From Amycolatopsis bullii (lineage in GTDB: Bacteria > Actinomycetota > Actinomycetes > Mycobacteriales > Pseudonocardiaceae): a DNA stretch of 64,000 bases. The translations under genes were made by a program, and so were the position numbers. Position 1 is the first letter of the stretch. Every line of letters begins with the position of its first letter. The notes under the pieces are model-generated. The model was not told the DNA's origin. It made no database searches and worked only from the letters and a program-made list of their open reading frames with translations. Positions 52,131 through 61,198 of the stretch are shown piece by piece. Location of the stretch: contig NZ_BNAW01000004.1 of the NCBI RefSeq assembly GCF_014654205.1, positions 248,001 through 312,000 of the forward strand. Direction: 5' to 3'.

Positions 52131-52706
52131 TCAGGCCGCGCGGGCCCGCCCGTCGATCCGGTGGTAGCCGCCGCCGTAGAAGACGAGCGCGTGTTCGCCT
52201 TCGCCGCGGCTGGTGGCGACCACCCGGCCGAGGAAGATCGAGTGGTCACCACCCGACACCACCTGGGCGAGCTCGCATTCCAGCCACGCCAGCGCGCCGG
52301 TGAGCAGCGGTGCGCCGGTCAGGTCGCCCGCCGTGTAGCCGACCGCGTCGAACTGGGCGATCCCGTCGGGACGGCGCCAATCGGCGAAGTACTTCGACAG
52401 CTCCTGCTGCTCGGCCGCGAGGATGTTGACCCCGAACGAGCCCGCGGTGACGATCGCGGTGTGCATCCGGGCCGCCTTGGACACGCAGCACAGCACCATC
52501 GGCGGTTCCAGCGACACCGACGAGAACGCGTTGGCGGTCATGCCGTGCGCGGCCTCCCCGCCCGCCGTCAGCACCGTCACCCCGGTCGCGAACTGGGCCA
52601 TCACCTGCCGCAGGCCCGGCTGGACGGAGAGGCCACTGCGGGCGCGTGACGTCCGCAGCCGTTTGAGCACGGGAGCCCCCTCGGAAGGCTCTGCGTCGTA
52701 GCCCAC
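52131..52706 (-). CDS. Flavin reductase, enediyne E6-like
   Basis: A 191-residue HpaC/flavin-reductase-domain protein that supplies reduced FAD or FMN to a partner monooxygenase. Core motifs: QFATGVTVLTAGG, GMTANAFSSVSLEPPMVLCCV, GSFGVNILAAEQQELSKYFA, and HSIFLGRVVATS. In the C-1027 cluster the similar SgcE6 serves flavin-dependent monooxygenases. The GTG at 52706 is one base after the thioesterase stop, so the PKS, thioesterase and reductase are co-translated. Confidence 0.88.
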   Translation of the reverse strand: MGYDAEPSEGAPVLKRLRTSRARSGLSVQPGLRQVMAQFATGVTVLTAGGEAAHGMTANAFSSVSLEPPMVLCCVSKAARMHTAIVTAGSFGVNILAAEQQELSKYFADWRRPDGIAQFDAVGYTAGDLTGAPLLTGALAWLECELAQVVSGGDHSIFLGRVVATSRGEGEHALVFYGGGYHRIDGRARAA

Positions 52707-52707
52707 G

Positions 52708-53160
52708 TCAGACTCCCTTGCCGTTGACCGCGGCCGTCGCGTAGGGCGCCAGCGCTTCGCGCAGCTGCTCGGGGACCCGTGACGGCACGGTGGCCGTGTT
52801 CGGCCCGCGCATGCAGGCGATCCGCTGCCGACCCCGCGCCACGAGCCGCTCCTTGCCGTCGGTGGTGAGGTGGACGTAGTCGAAGGCGAACTGCACCTGC
52901 GTCGAGGTGAGTTCCTCCAGCCGCATCCGGATGGACAGCTCGTCGAACGCGGTGATCTCGGCGAAGAACTCGCACTCCACCTTGAGGGTGAACAGCTTGA
53001 GGTCGTGGCGGACCTCTTCGAGCACCGCCGGCGCCTTTTCCTTCAGGAACATCTCGCGGCACCGGCCCTGCCAGCGCACGTAGTTCACGTAGTAGACGTT
53101 GCCCACCAGGTTGGTCTCTTCGAAGCCGACCGTGTGGCGGATCTCGTAGTAGTCGGACAT
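52708..53160 (-). CDS. Enediyne thioesterase, TEBC / E10 (CalE7-SgcE10 type)
   Basis: A 150-residue hotdog-fold thioesterase that releases the polyene from the enediyne PKS. It shows the family opening YYEIRHTVGFEETNLVGNVYYVNYVRWQGRCRE, in which the conserved Asn/Tyr/Arg positions shape the active site; this class lacks the usual catalytic acid in the loop. FLKEKAP and FFAEITAFDELSIRMRLEEL follow. The ATG is one base after the PKS stop. Pairing of this protein with PksE is diagnostic for enediyne-type loci. Confidence 0.92.
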   Translation of the reverse strand: MSDYYEIRHTVGFEETNLVGNVYYVNYVRWQGRCREMFLKEKAPAVLEEVRHDLKLFTLKVECEFFAEITAFDELSIRMRLEELTSTQVQFAFDYVHLTTDGKERLVARGRQRIACMRGPNTATVPSRVPEQLREALAPYATAAVNGKGV

Positions 53161-53161
53161 C

Positions 53162-56100
53162 TCAGTTCCCCTCTGCCTGGAGCACGGCGAAGACGATCGG
53201 GGCGGTCCGGTCGTTGACGGTGGTCGACCAGGTGGCGATCCGGGCGTTGCCGGAGGCCAGCAGCGCCCACCCGTCGGCGTCGACCTGGCGCACGGTCAGC
53301 GCCTGGGTCATCGACCCGGTCTTGCGCACGCACTCCAGCGCGCTCCACACCCGGGTGTTGGCCACGCTGACCGGCTCGCCGGTGTCCGCGGCCAGCAGGC
53401 GGCCGAGGGCGAGGAGCTCTTCGCCGAGCAGGCCGGTCCAGTCCTCCTCGCTGCGTTCGATCGCCGTCTCGATGTCGCACGCCACCGGGCTGGTGCCGGC
53501 GACCGCGAGGGTCAGCTGTGCGGTGTGCGACGCGGTGATGTGGACCCCGCCGTCGCACTCCGGCTTGCCGTCGGGGCGGTACCGGATCTCGACCGGCCGG
53601 TCGAGCGCCCGGCCCGCGGCGAGCGCCGTCTGCGCCCTCCGCTCGGCGGTGCCCTCGGCCGGGCGCCCGGCCGGGTCCGGCTCGAGCACCACCGACCGCG
53701 TCCCGCCGAGCAGCCGCTCACAGGAGCGCTCCAGATAGGACCCCAGCATCGAGGGGACCCACGGCCCGGCACCGTCGCGCTTGCGGACCGCGCGCAGCTT
53801 CAGGCCTTCCCAGCGCTCGACCAGCGTCCCGTCGGGGTTGCGCACGTCGAGGTCGTAGACGTAGCTGTCGCCGTCCTGGGAACGTTCCTTCGCGTCCAGC
53901 AGGACGTACTCGTCGTGCTGACGCCCCGGCTCGGCCAGGTACAGCTTCTCGATGCCCTGCGGCAGCAGCGTCGCGTCGGGGACGCAGCACTGGATCGCGT
54001 GCATCATCGCGTCCCGCGTGCCGGGATCGGCCAGCAGCCGCTCCTGGGGCAGGAAGGGCGCGAACCACGAGAAGTCCGCGCTGGTCGCGATCTCGGCGAC
54101 CGCGTGCCGGGCGCTCGCCCGCCGGTAGCCGAGCACGCGCTGGAACCGCTTGCCCTGGAACAGGACCGAGCCGTACAGCTCGCTGATCGGCTCCACCGGG
54201 ACCGGCGGCAGCGCGACGTCGCGGGCGGCCTTCTCCCCCAGCTCGGCCGGCCGGGCGAAGCTCAGCCGGGCCCGGAAGTGGTCGGCGCTGAACCCGGTCT
54301 CGTCACTGCGGATGACGACGTCCACGGTGTCGGCGTCACGCGCCAGCGTGGCCAGCCGGATCGTGGTCGACCCGCCGGGCGAGACGATGATCGGCCGGAG
54401 GAACTCGACGTCGGAGAGCACCGGGGTGCCGGTGCGGTCCAGCGTCGCCGCCGCGGCCTGCGTCATCGCCTCCATGCCGAGCACCGCCGGGAACAGCAGC
54501 TGCCCGTCGAGCAGGTGGTCGGTCAGGTACGGGTCGGCCCCGTCGGACAGGTCCGCCTCGGTGATCAGCTCGACGCCCGGGTAGTGCACGATCGCGCGGT
54601 CGACGAACCGGGTCAGCGGCAGCTCCCGCTTCCGGATCGGCAGCGTGGGCAGGCCCGACGTGCGGCCGCAGACCACCAGCACCGGCGGCGCGGCCGGGTC
54701 GGCCAGCACCCGGCGGAGGATGGTGATGCCCTCCTCGGTCGGGATCGGCGTGATGCCGTCGCGCATCAGGGCGCTGACCACGCCGAGCTTCTCGCCCATG
54801 CCGGTGCCCGACCAGACCGACCACTCCAGCGCGATCGCCCGTGCCTTCGGGTGGTCCTGGCCGAAGCGCAGGGTCAGCTCGGTCATCCAGTCGTTCGCCG
54901 TGGCGTAGTGCGCTTCACCGCGCAGGCCGGCCCGGCCGATGATGCTGCCGAAGGTGACCAGGAGCTTGATCCGGTCCTGGTCGACCGCGGCGAGCACCGC
55001 GTTGAGGCCGCCGATCTTCGGGGCGAGGGTCTTGCGGAAGCTGTCCTCGGTCAGGCTGAAGAGGGCAGCCGGCTCGTTGCGGCCCGCGCCGTGCAGGATC
55101 GCGGTGACCGGGCCGAGTTCGGCCTCCACCCGGGCGATCGCCTCGGCGACCTGCGGGGCGCTGGTGACGTCGGCCCGCTCGTAGCGGTAGCGGATGCCCA
55201 CCGCCTCCATGCGGTCGAGGTTCTCCGCCAGCTCGCTGTCGGACTCCGGGTCGCTGCGGCCGAGCAGGGCCAGCCGCGCCCCGGAATCCTTGGCGAGCGC
55301 CAGCGCGCTCTCCGCCGTGATGCCCTTGCCGCCGCCGGTGACGAGCAGGACGTCGGTCGCGTCCAGCGAGTGGCGCAGCGGGCCGGGCTTCGGGGCGGGC
55401 AGCGCGGACAGCCGCGGCACCGTGCGCCCGCCGTCGGCGCCGTAGCGCGCTTCGGTGAAGTCCGTGGTCGCGGCCACCTCGGCCACCACCGTGGTCACGG
55501 CCCATGCGATCGCGTCCACATCGGACGGTGCCGGGTCGGCGAGGTCGACGATCGTCGTCTTCGCCGACGGGTCCTCCAGGCGCAGGGTCCTGGCCAGGCC
55601 GGCGGCCCCGTAGCCGTGGTGGACGACCACGAACCGCGTGCCGTTGGGGGCGGCCATGACCGCACGGCCGGCTTCGAGGAACAGGCCGACGTGGCTGGCG
55701 TCGCAGTCCGCCGGCAGGCAGAGCAGCACGCCGTCCCCGGCGCCGGACCGCGCGAGCGCGGCCTTCAGCGGTTCGGCCAGCGGGTGCCGCGGCGTCGCGA
55801 AGACCTGCCAGTCGGCGTTCCCCGCCCCCGCGGTGAGGTCCGCGGCGGGCCGCGGCGCGGGCACGTACTCGACCGCGAACGGCCGGACCCACGGACCCAC
55901 GCCGGGGGCCTCACCGGCGGCGGTGTCGGCCGGCTTGGCCGTCTGCGCGAGCTCGTCGATCATCTCGGCGAGGTCGCCGAGGCACACCGTCGCGAAGTTC
56001 GGCATGCCCTCCAGCGCGGGGCGGCCCAGCGCCCGGGTGACGTCGTTGACCAGCTGCCCGACCGTGATCGACGACAGGTGCAGGTCGTCGAGCGGGTGCG

Positions 56101-58990
56101 TGTCCGCGGTGACCGCCTCCAGGGGCAGCTCGACGCGCTCGGCGGCGAACCGGCACAGCAGGTCCAGCGTCGAACCGGCGTCCCCGCCGGACTCCTCGGC
56201 CTCGGCCGCGGCGGCCTCCGCCTTCTCCGCGGCCAGCTCGGCGGCCAGCTCGCTGTCGATCGACGCCCCCGCCTCGCACGGGCTGGCCAGGAAGGTGAAC
56301 TGGCCGTCGGCGGGCAGGGCGCGGACGATCCGGCCTTCGAACAGCGCGTCCACCGAGATCTGCGCGCCGAGCGCGAACGCCGCGCCCACGACCCGCAGCA
56401 GGCCCTGCAGCGACGCGTTGTCCGTGTCGATCGCGAGCACCGGGGTCTCCGGCGCGATCTCTTCGAACAGCCCGGTCAGCACCCGGCCGGGCCCGACCTC
56501 GACCACCAGGTCGCTGCGCTCGGCCACCTTGGCGGCGGCCTCGCGGAAGCGGACCGGCAGCACGATCTGGTCGCGCAGCAGCCCGGGCAGGTCCTCCGCG
56601 GCGTGCAGCATGTCCCCGCTGACCGTCGAGACGACCGGCCGCTCCAGCCGCGCGAAGCCGAACTCGGCGAGCCGCTCGGTCATGGCGTTCGCGGCCGGCT
56701 CGACGGCGGGCGAGTGGAAGGCGTGCGAGACCTTGACGCGGGTCGCGGTGACCCCCTGGGCCTTCGTCCGGGCGACGATCCGGTCGATCGCCCCGGCCGG
56801 CCCGGAGATCACCGTCTGCTCGGGCGCGTTGTACCCGGCGATGACGACGTCGTCGCCCAGGCCCAGCTCCTCGACCCGGCCGGGCGAAGCGGCGATGCTC
56901 GCCATCGCGCCGGTGCCGTCGCCCACGGTCGTGGCCATCACCTTGCCGCGGATCGTGGCGAGCTTCAGCAGCGCCCGCTCGTCGAGCGCGCCGCCCCAGT
57001 GCAGTGCGGTCAGCTCGCCGAGGCTGTGGCCGGTGGCCGTCGACGCCTCGATGCCGAACGAGCGCAGCACCCGCAGCGCGGCCAGCGAACCGGTGACGAT
57101 CCGGGGCTGCGCCACCTCGGTGGCGACCTGGTCACCGGTGGTGGGCAGCGCGGCGGCCCGGTGGATCTCGTCCGCCACGGCGAACCGGCGGCGCAGCGCC
57201 CCGTCGCCACCGCGGCCGGAACCCTGGCCGGGGAACAGGTAGCCGATCTTCGGCGCGGAGCCGCGGCTGCTCGCGAAGATGCCGTCGGCGCTGTCGAAGA
57301 CCGAGTCACCGGAGTCGAGCTGCTCGAGGAGCTTGGTCAGCTTCCGCTCGGCGTGCTCGGGGTTGGCCGCGACGACCGCGGCGCGCACCGGCTTGCCCGA
57401 CAGGTCCTTCGCCAGCGTGCCGGCGAGGTCGGTCAGCTCCGCGAACGACAGCTTCGGCACGGTTTCCAGCACCGCGGCGATGTTCCCGCGCAGGGTGGCG
57501 AGGTCGTCGGCGTCGAACAGCAGCAGCTCGGCGTCCTGGCGGCCGGCGACCAGCGAGCGGGCCCGCTCGTCGAGCTCCCGGCGCCGGGGTGCGGTCGGCG
57601 CCTCGGTGACCGTGACGTGGGAGTTGATGCCGCCGAAGCCCATCGCGGAGACACCGGCGCGGACCGGCTGGTCCTCCGGCCACAGCGTCGCCTCGCGCGG
57701 GACGTACATCCGCGCCGAGGAGCCGGTGAGCGACTCGTGCGGGTTGTGGTGGCCGGTCGCGGGCGGGATGACCTGGTGGTACACCGCCAGCGTCGCCTTG
57801 ATCAGGCCGGCGACCCCGGCCGCCGCCTTGGTGTGGCCGATGTTGCCCTTGATCGTCGACAGCGCGGCCTGCTTGGCCAGCGGGTCGGCGTCGCGGCGGG
57901 CCGTGGACAGCGCCTCGATCTCGGTTTCGTCGCCCAGCGCGGTGCCGGTGCCGTGGCCCTCGAAGTAGGAGACGGTCTCGACGCCGTAGCCGGCGCGGTC
58001 GTAGGCGCGCTTGAGGGCCAGCCGGTGCCCGGACGCCTTGGGCCGGGTGATGCCGCCCTTGCCGTCGGACGACACGCCCCAGCCGCCGATCGACGCGTAG
58101 ATCCGCTTGCCCTGCTCCAGCGCGTCGCTCTCGCGCATCAGGACCAGCATGCCCGAGCCCTCGCCGGGCCAGAAGCCGTTCGAATCGGCGTCGTAGACCT
58201 TCATCTCGCGCTTGGCCAGCGCGCCGGTCTTCGCGAAGCCGATCACCTCGAACGGGTCGATCGACAGGTCGACCCCACCGGCGATGGCGAGGTCGAGGTC
58301 GCCCTGGACGAGCGCGTTGGCCGCGGTCACCACCGACAGCAGCGAGGACGAGCAGGCGCCGTCGACGGTGTAGCCGCCGCCGGCGAAGTCGAAGTGGTTG
58401 CAGACGCGCCCGGCGATCGTGTTGGCCAGGCCGCCGGCGAGCGTGTCCTCGTTGATCTCGGGGAACGGCTCCTTGTACTGGACTTCGAGCTCCCGCAGGA
58501 AGTTCGCGGTCTCCTCGTCCTCCCAGCCGCGGGCGGTCAGCGCCGCCGCGACCGTGCGGCGCACGTACGGCCAGCGCAGCCGCATGATGTTGGCGCGGGA
58601 GAACTCACCGGTGAGGCTGTTGCCGATGACGACGCCGGTGCTCTGCTTCGGGGCGCCTTCGCCGTCACCGAACCCGGCGTCCGCGAGGGCCTCCGCGGCG
58701 ACCTCGAGGGCGAGCCAGTGCGTCGTGTCGGTCGCCCGGAAGGTGCTGCCGGCGACCTTGTGCGCCACCCGGTCGAACTCGTAACCCCGCAGCACGGCCG
58801 CCTTCTGCGAGTAGAAGCGGTCCGGTGCCTTCGGGTCGGGCGAGTAGTAGTCCGCCCGGTTCATCCGCTCGTCCGGCAGCCTGCGGAACGCCCGCCGCCC
58901 GGCCAGCACGTTTTCCCAGAGCTCCTCCGGAGAACTCGCGTCGGGGTACCGGAGACCGATACCGACGATCGAAATCCGCTCTACGCTCAT
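53162..58990 (-). CDS. pksE: Enediyne-type iterative polyketide synthase (KS-AT-ACP-KR-DH-PPTase)
   Basis: A 1942-residue PKS that builds the linear polyene precursor from acetyl and malonyl units. KS: DGACSSS (Cys213), EGHGTGTA and GNIGHTKAA for the two His. AT: GHSLGE with Ser656 and AFHSP. ACP: LHLSSITVGQ, Ser974 being the likely phosphopantetheine site. KR: VTGGGKGITAE near 1217 and Tyr in HYATAND. DH: DHLLDGQLLFPAVLGM near 1490. C-terminal PPTase: ACDIETAIERSEEDW and LECVRKTG, which self-loads the ACP. All key residues are intact and the length is typical. ATG 58990 (MSVERISIVGIGLRYPDAS) with GAG/GGTGG upstream is chosen; the frame is open to 59218 without conserved sequence. Confidence 0.97.
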   Translation of the reverse strand: MSVERISIVGIGLRYPDASSPEELWENVLAGRRAFRRLPDERMNRADYYSPDPKAPDRFYSQKAAVLRGYEFDRVAHKVAGSTFRATDTTHWLALEVAAEALADAGFGDGEGAPKQSTGVVIGNSLTGEFSRANIMRLRWPYVRRTVAAALTARGWEDEETANFLRELEVQYKEPFPEINEDTLAGGLANTIAGRVCNHFDFAGGGYTVDGACSSSLLSVVTAANALVQGDLDLAIAGGVDLSIDPFEVIGFAKTGALAKREMKVYDADSNGFWPGEGSGMLVLMRESDALEQGKRIYASIGGWGVSSDGKGGITRPKASGHRLALKRAYDRAGYGVETVSYFEGHGTGTALGDETEIEALSTARRDADPLAKQAALSTIKGNIGHTKAAAGVAGLIKATLAVYHQVIPPATGHHNPHESLTGSSARMYVPREATLWPEDQPVRAGVSAMGFGGINSHVTVTEAPTAPRRRELDERARSLVAGRQDAELLLFDADDLATLRGNIAAVLETVPKLSFAELTDLAGTLAKDLSGKPVRAAVVAANPEHAERKLTKLLEQLDSGDSVFDSADGIFASSRGSAPKIGYLFPGQGSGRGGDGALRRRFAVADEIHRAAALPTTGDQVATEVAQPRIVTGSLAALRVLRSFGIEASTATGHSLGELTALHWGGALDERALLKLATIRGKVMATTVGDGTGAMASIAASPGRVEELGLGDDVVIAGYNAPEQTVISGPAGAIDRIVARTKAQGVTATRVKVSHAFHSPAVEPAANAMTERLAEFGFARLERPVVSTVSGDMLHAAEDLPGLLRDQIVLPVRFREAAAKVAERSDLVVEVGPGRVLTGLFEEIAPETPVLAIDTDNASLQGLLRVVGAAFALGAQISVDALFEGRIVRALPADGQFTFLASPCEAGASIDSELAAELAAEKAEAAAAEAEESGGDAGSTLDLLCRFAAERVELPLEAVTADTHPLDDLHLSSITVGQLVNDVTRALGRPALEGMPNFATVCLGDLAEMIDELAQTAKPADTAAGEAPGVGPWVRPFAVEYVPAPRPAADLTAGAGNADWQVFATPRHPLAEPLKAALARSGAGDGVLLCLPADCDASHVGLFLEAGRAVMAAPNGTRFVVVHHGYGAAGLARTLRLEDPSAKTTIVDLADPAPSDVDAIAWAVTTVVAEVAATTDFTEARYGADGGRTVPRLSALPAPKPGPLRHSLDATDVLLVTGGGKGITAESALALAKDSGARLALLGRSDPESDSELAENLDRMEAVGIRYRYERADVTSAPQVAEAIARVEAELGPVTAILHGAGRNEPAALFSLTEDSFRKTLAPKIGGLNAVLAAVDQDRIKLLVTFGSIIGRAGLRGEAHYATANDWMTELTLRFGQDHPKARAIALEWSVWSGTGMGEKLGVVSALMRDGITPIPTEEGITILRRVLADPAAPPVLVVCGRTSGLPTLPIRKRELPLTRFVDRAIVHYPGVELITEADLSDGADPYLTDHLLDGQLLFPAVLGMEAMTQAAAATLDRTGTPVLSDVEFLRPIIVSPGGSTTIRLATLARDADTVDVVIRSDETGFSADHFRARLSFARPAELGEKAARDVALPPVPVEPISELYGSVLFQGKRFQRVLGYRRASARHAVAEIATSADFSWFAPFLPQERLLADPGTRDAMMHAIQCCVPDATLLPQGIEKLYLAEPGRQHDEYVLLDAKERSQDGDSYVYDLDVRNPDGTLVERWEGLKLRAVRKRDGAGPWVPSMLGSYLERSCERLLGGTRSVVLEPDPAGRPAEGTAERRAQTALAAGRALDRPVEIRYRPDGKPECDGGVHITASHTAQLTLAVAGTSPVACDIETAIERSEEDWTGLLGEELLALGRLLAADTGEPVSVANTRVWSALECVRKTGSMTQALTVRQVDADGWALLASGNARIATWSTTVNDRTAPIVFAVLQAEGN

Positions 58991-59242
58991 GCCACCGCAC
59001 TCCCACTGGCTCTCGAGCCCCATACCATCGGAACCGTCCGGTCCCGGCTGTCCACCGGTGCGGGACCCGGGGTCCAGCCGCTGGCCTGTCTCCGTCTGGC
59101 GGCGCCGCCGCTGCCCGGTGCTCCGGGTCGCCGGGCCATCCGGTCCAGCATCTCCGGGCGATGCGGACCGGCTTCTCCTCTTGCTGCCCGTGCCCGGGTC
59201 GTCAGCACGACCGGACAACGACCCGTACTGTCCACAAAGGAT

Positions 59243-60037
59243 TCAAGCGTCGAACTGGCCGGGGCGGCGCCCCGCCCCGGCCGGCCCGCGATAGGCCTGG
59301 GCGATGTCGAGCCACTGGTCGGCCAGCGTGCCCGTCGCCCGCACGTCGAGGTCGAAGCGGTGCCGCCGCCGGGTGACGAGCAGGCAGAAGTCCTCGGCAC
59401 TGCCGGTGACCCGCTGGGCCGCGTCCTCGGGCCCGAACGCCCAGAGCCCCCCGGAGGGCGCGGTGAGCTCGAACCGGAACTCTTCCGCGGGCGGCGTCAG
59501 GTTCCGCGCCTCGTAGCCGAAGTCCCGGACCCGAACGGAAAACCCGGCGATGTGCCGGATCCGGTCGGTGCGCTCGCGGCGCACGCCGAGCGCGTCGGCG
59601 ACGTCCTGGCCGTGGGCGAACACCTCCATCATCCCCGCGCACGCCAGCACGTACGGCGGCAGCGGGTTCACCAGCCACGGCACCAGCTGGTTCCCGGGCA
59701 CGGCCGCGAGGGCCTTGAGCCCCGCGTCCCGCTCGGCCCGCCAGCGCGTCAGGAGCACCTCGGCCGGGTCGTGGACGTAGTCCTCCAGCGCGGCGTTGAC
59801 CGCGGCCTCGAACCCACCGGACAGCGACTTCGTCATGGCGACGAACGCCTCCGGCTGCGCCGCCGACAGCCCTGCGATGCGGAAGATGAACGCGAGGTGC
59901 GCGATCTGGTGGCGGACGGTCCAACCCGGCGCGGGCGTGGGGGTGTCCCACTCCGCCTCGGTGAGCCCCGCGACGAGCGCGTCCACCTCGGCGGCCTCGG
60001 CGGTCAGGTCGGCGATCACGCCCGTGGTGTCAGTCAC
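59243..60037 (-). CDS. TIGR03084-type DinB/mycothiol-fold protein
   Basis: A 264-residue protein of the DinB/maleylpyruvate-isomerase N-terminal fold. GLTEAEWDTPTPAPGWTVRHQIAHLAF carries the first metal-binding His, and MMEVFAHGQDVADALG the HxxD-type second site. Related proteins use mycothiol as cofactor. The C-terminal domain (VRDFGYEARNLTPP to DIAQAYRG) matches TIGR03084. The GTG start overlaps the preceding AhpD-like gene by 8 nt. In a cluster making a reactive product, thiol-dependent isomerisation or detoxification is plausible but unproved. Confidence 0.85.
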   Translation of the reverse strand: MTDTTGVIADLTAEAAEVDALVAGLTEAEWDTPTPAPGWTVRHQIAHLAFIFRIAGLSAAQPEAFVAMTKSLSGGFEAAVNAALEDYVHDPAEVLLTRWRAERDAGLKALAAVPGNQLVPWLVNPLPPYVLACAGMMEVFAHGQDVADALGVRRERTDRIRHIAGFSVRVRDFGYEARNLTPPAEEFRFELTAPSGGLWAFGPEDAAQRVTGSAEDFCLLVTRRRHRFDLDVRATGTLADQWLDIAQAYRGPAGAGRRPGQFDA

Positions 60038-61130
60038 CTGTCAGTCCTTTCCCCGATGCGACGTCTTCTCCTGATCGATCATCACCGTTGCGACCTGGGA
60101 AGTCTTCTCTTCGCGGGCGGAGCCGGTCACCCGCCGCCACGGCCGCGGTGAGCGCCGCCCACGACACCAGCTCGACCACCCCGCGGTCGTCCGTCCTCTC
60201 CGGGCTCAACGCGGCGATGTCGGCGGCCGTCACCTGATAGGCGGACTTGGCCGTCAGCAAGGCGATCCGCCCCGGTGCGCGCTCCTCCGCGGGGAGTTCG
60301 GCGAGGACCGGCTCCACCCACGCGCGGCTCAGCCCGGGCGGTTTCCCGTCCCACGCCTTGAGTTCCCGGCGGACGAGCTCCCGCACGCGGGAGGGCACCG
60401 AGCGTTCCCCGGCGGCCTCGATCGCCGCCGCAGCCCGCGAGAAAGCGTCGGACAGCGTGTCGCCCGGCTTCGGCCCCGGCGCGGCGGGCAGCAGGTCCAG
60501 CGCCTGCCCGGCCGGCGGCGCGGCACCCGGCTTGAGCAGGAAGCCCAGGACAGCCTTGGCCTTCGCCCGCGCCGTCGGCGGAACGGCCTCGGGCAGCGGC
60601 GACGGCCCGAGGAACACGCTCACCACCCGGTTGAGGTAGTGGAACGCGACGGCCACCGCCGTGAACTCCGCCGCGGCGTCCTCGGGCACGTCCGCGGGCA
60701 GCCTGCCTGCACCGCCCGCCCACGCCGTCAGCGCGCGCAGGCCGCGGTCCGGGATGGCCGCGGTGTCCCCGGCCTCGATGGCCGCGGCGGCGGCCGGCTC
60801 CCCCAGCGTCCCGAGCGCCATCGCGTGCACTTCGACGCAGTACGGGCACGAGTTCGCCGCGGACACGGCGGCCGCGACGGCCTCCTTGCCGGCCCGGCTC
60901 GCCGCCCCGCCCGCGACCAGCGACTCCCGCAGCATCAGCCACGCCGCGGCCAGCACCTCCGGCGACGCCGAGTGCAGCGCGATCGGCGGGGCGAGCATCC
61001 CGAAGTCCCGCTCGACCTGCCGGTAGACCTCCCGCACCAGCCCGCGCGCCCGCCGCGGCCGCACGGCCTCGACGTGCTTGACGTCCCGCACCGTCCGCCG
61101 CAGCGCCAGCCGCACCAGTCCCGGGGTCAT
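60030..61130 (-). CDS. AhpD / carboxymuconolactone-decarboxylase-domain protein with C-terminal extension
   Basis: A 366-residue protein. The AhpD-like domain occupies about residues 40-200 and carries ANSCPYCVEVHAMALG with the CxxCxxxH redox motif, then VAFHYLNRVVSVFLGPSPLP. The remaining half (LLPAAPGPKPGDTLSDAF onward) is Ala-rich helical and of unknown role, with a closing basic segment. ATG 61130 has AGGGAGA 3 nt upstream; an ATG at 61199 forming TGATG with the GMC gene would add 23 residues (MHGYFELALLG...) and is a real alternative. Confidence 0.75.
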   Translation of the reverse strand: MTPGLVRLALRRTVRDVKHVEAVRPRRARGLVREVYRQVERDFGMLAPPIALHSASPEVLAAAWLMLRESLVAGGAASRAGKEAVAAAVSAANSCPYCVEVHAMALGTLGEPAAAAAIEAGDTAAIPDRGLRALTAWAGGAGRLPADVPEDAAAEFTAVAVAFHYLNRVVSVFLGPSPLPEAVPPTARAKAKAVLGFLLKPGAAPPAGQALDLLPAAPGPKPGDTLSDAFSRAAAAIEAAGERSVPSRVRELVRRELKAWDGKPPGLSRAWVEPVLAELPAEERAPGRIALLTAKSAYQVTAADIAALSPERTDDRGVVELVSWAALTAAVAAGDRLRPRREDFPGRNGDDRSGEDVASGKGLTGD

Positions 61131-61198
61131 GGTTCTCCCTTCCACGGAGAACTCGCGCTCCCACATCCCGAGGAGCGCGAGTTCGAAGTACCCGTGCA

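Noticed and set aside
58991..59218. N-terminal extension of PksE by 76 residues
   Set aside because: The added residues are Arg/Gly/Ser-rich with no conservation expected; the KS begins directly after the Met at 58990, which has its own ribosome site.
53525..60151. A 2208-codon plus-strand frame opposite the PKS and TIGR03084 genes
   Set aside because: It runs across several real minus-strand genes, has no family motif and reads as antisense of PksE.
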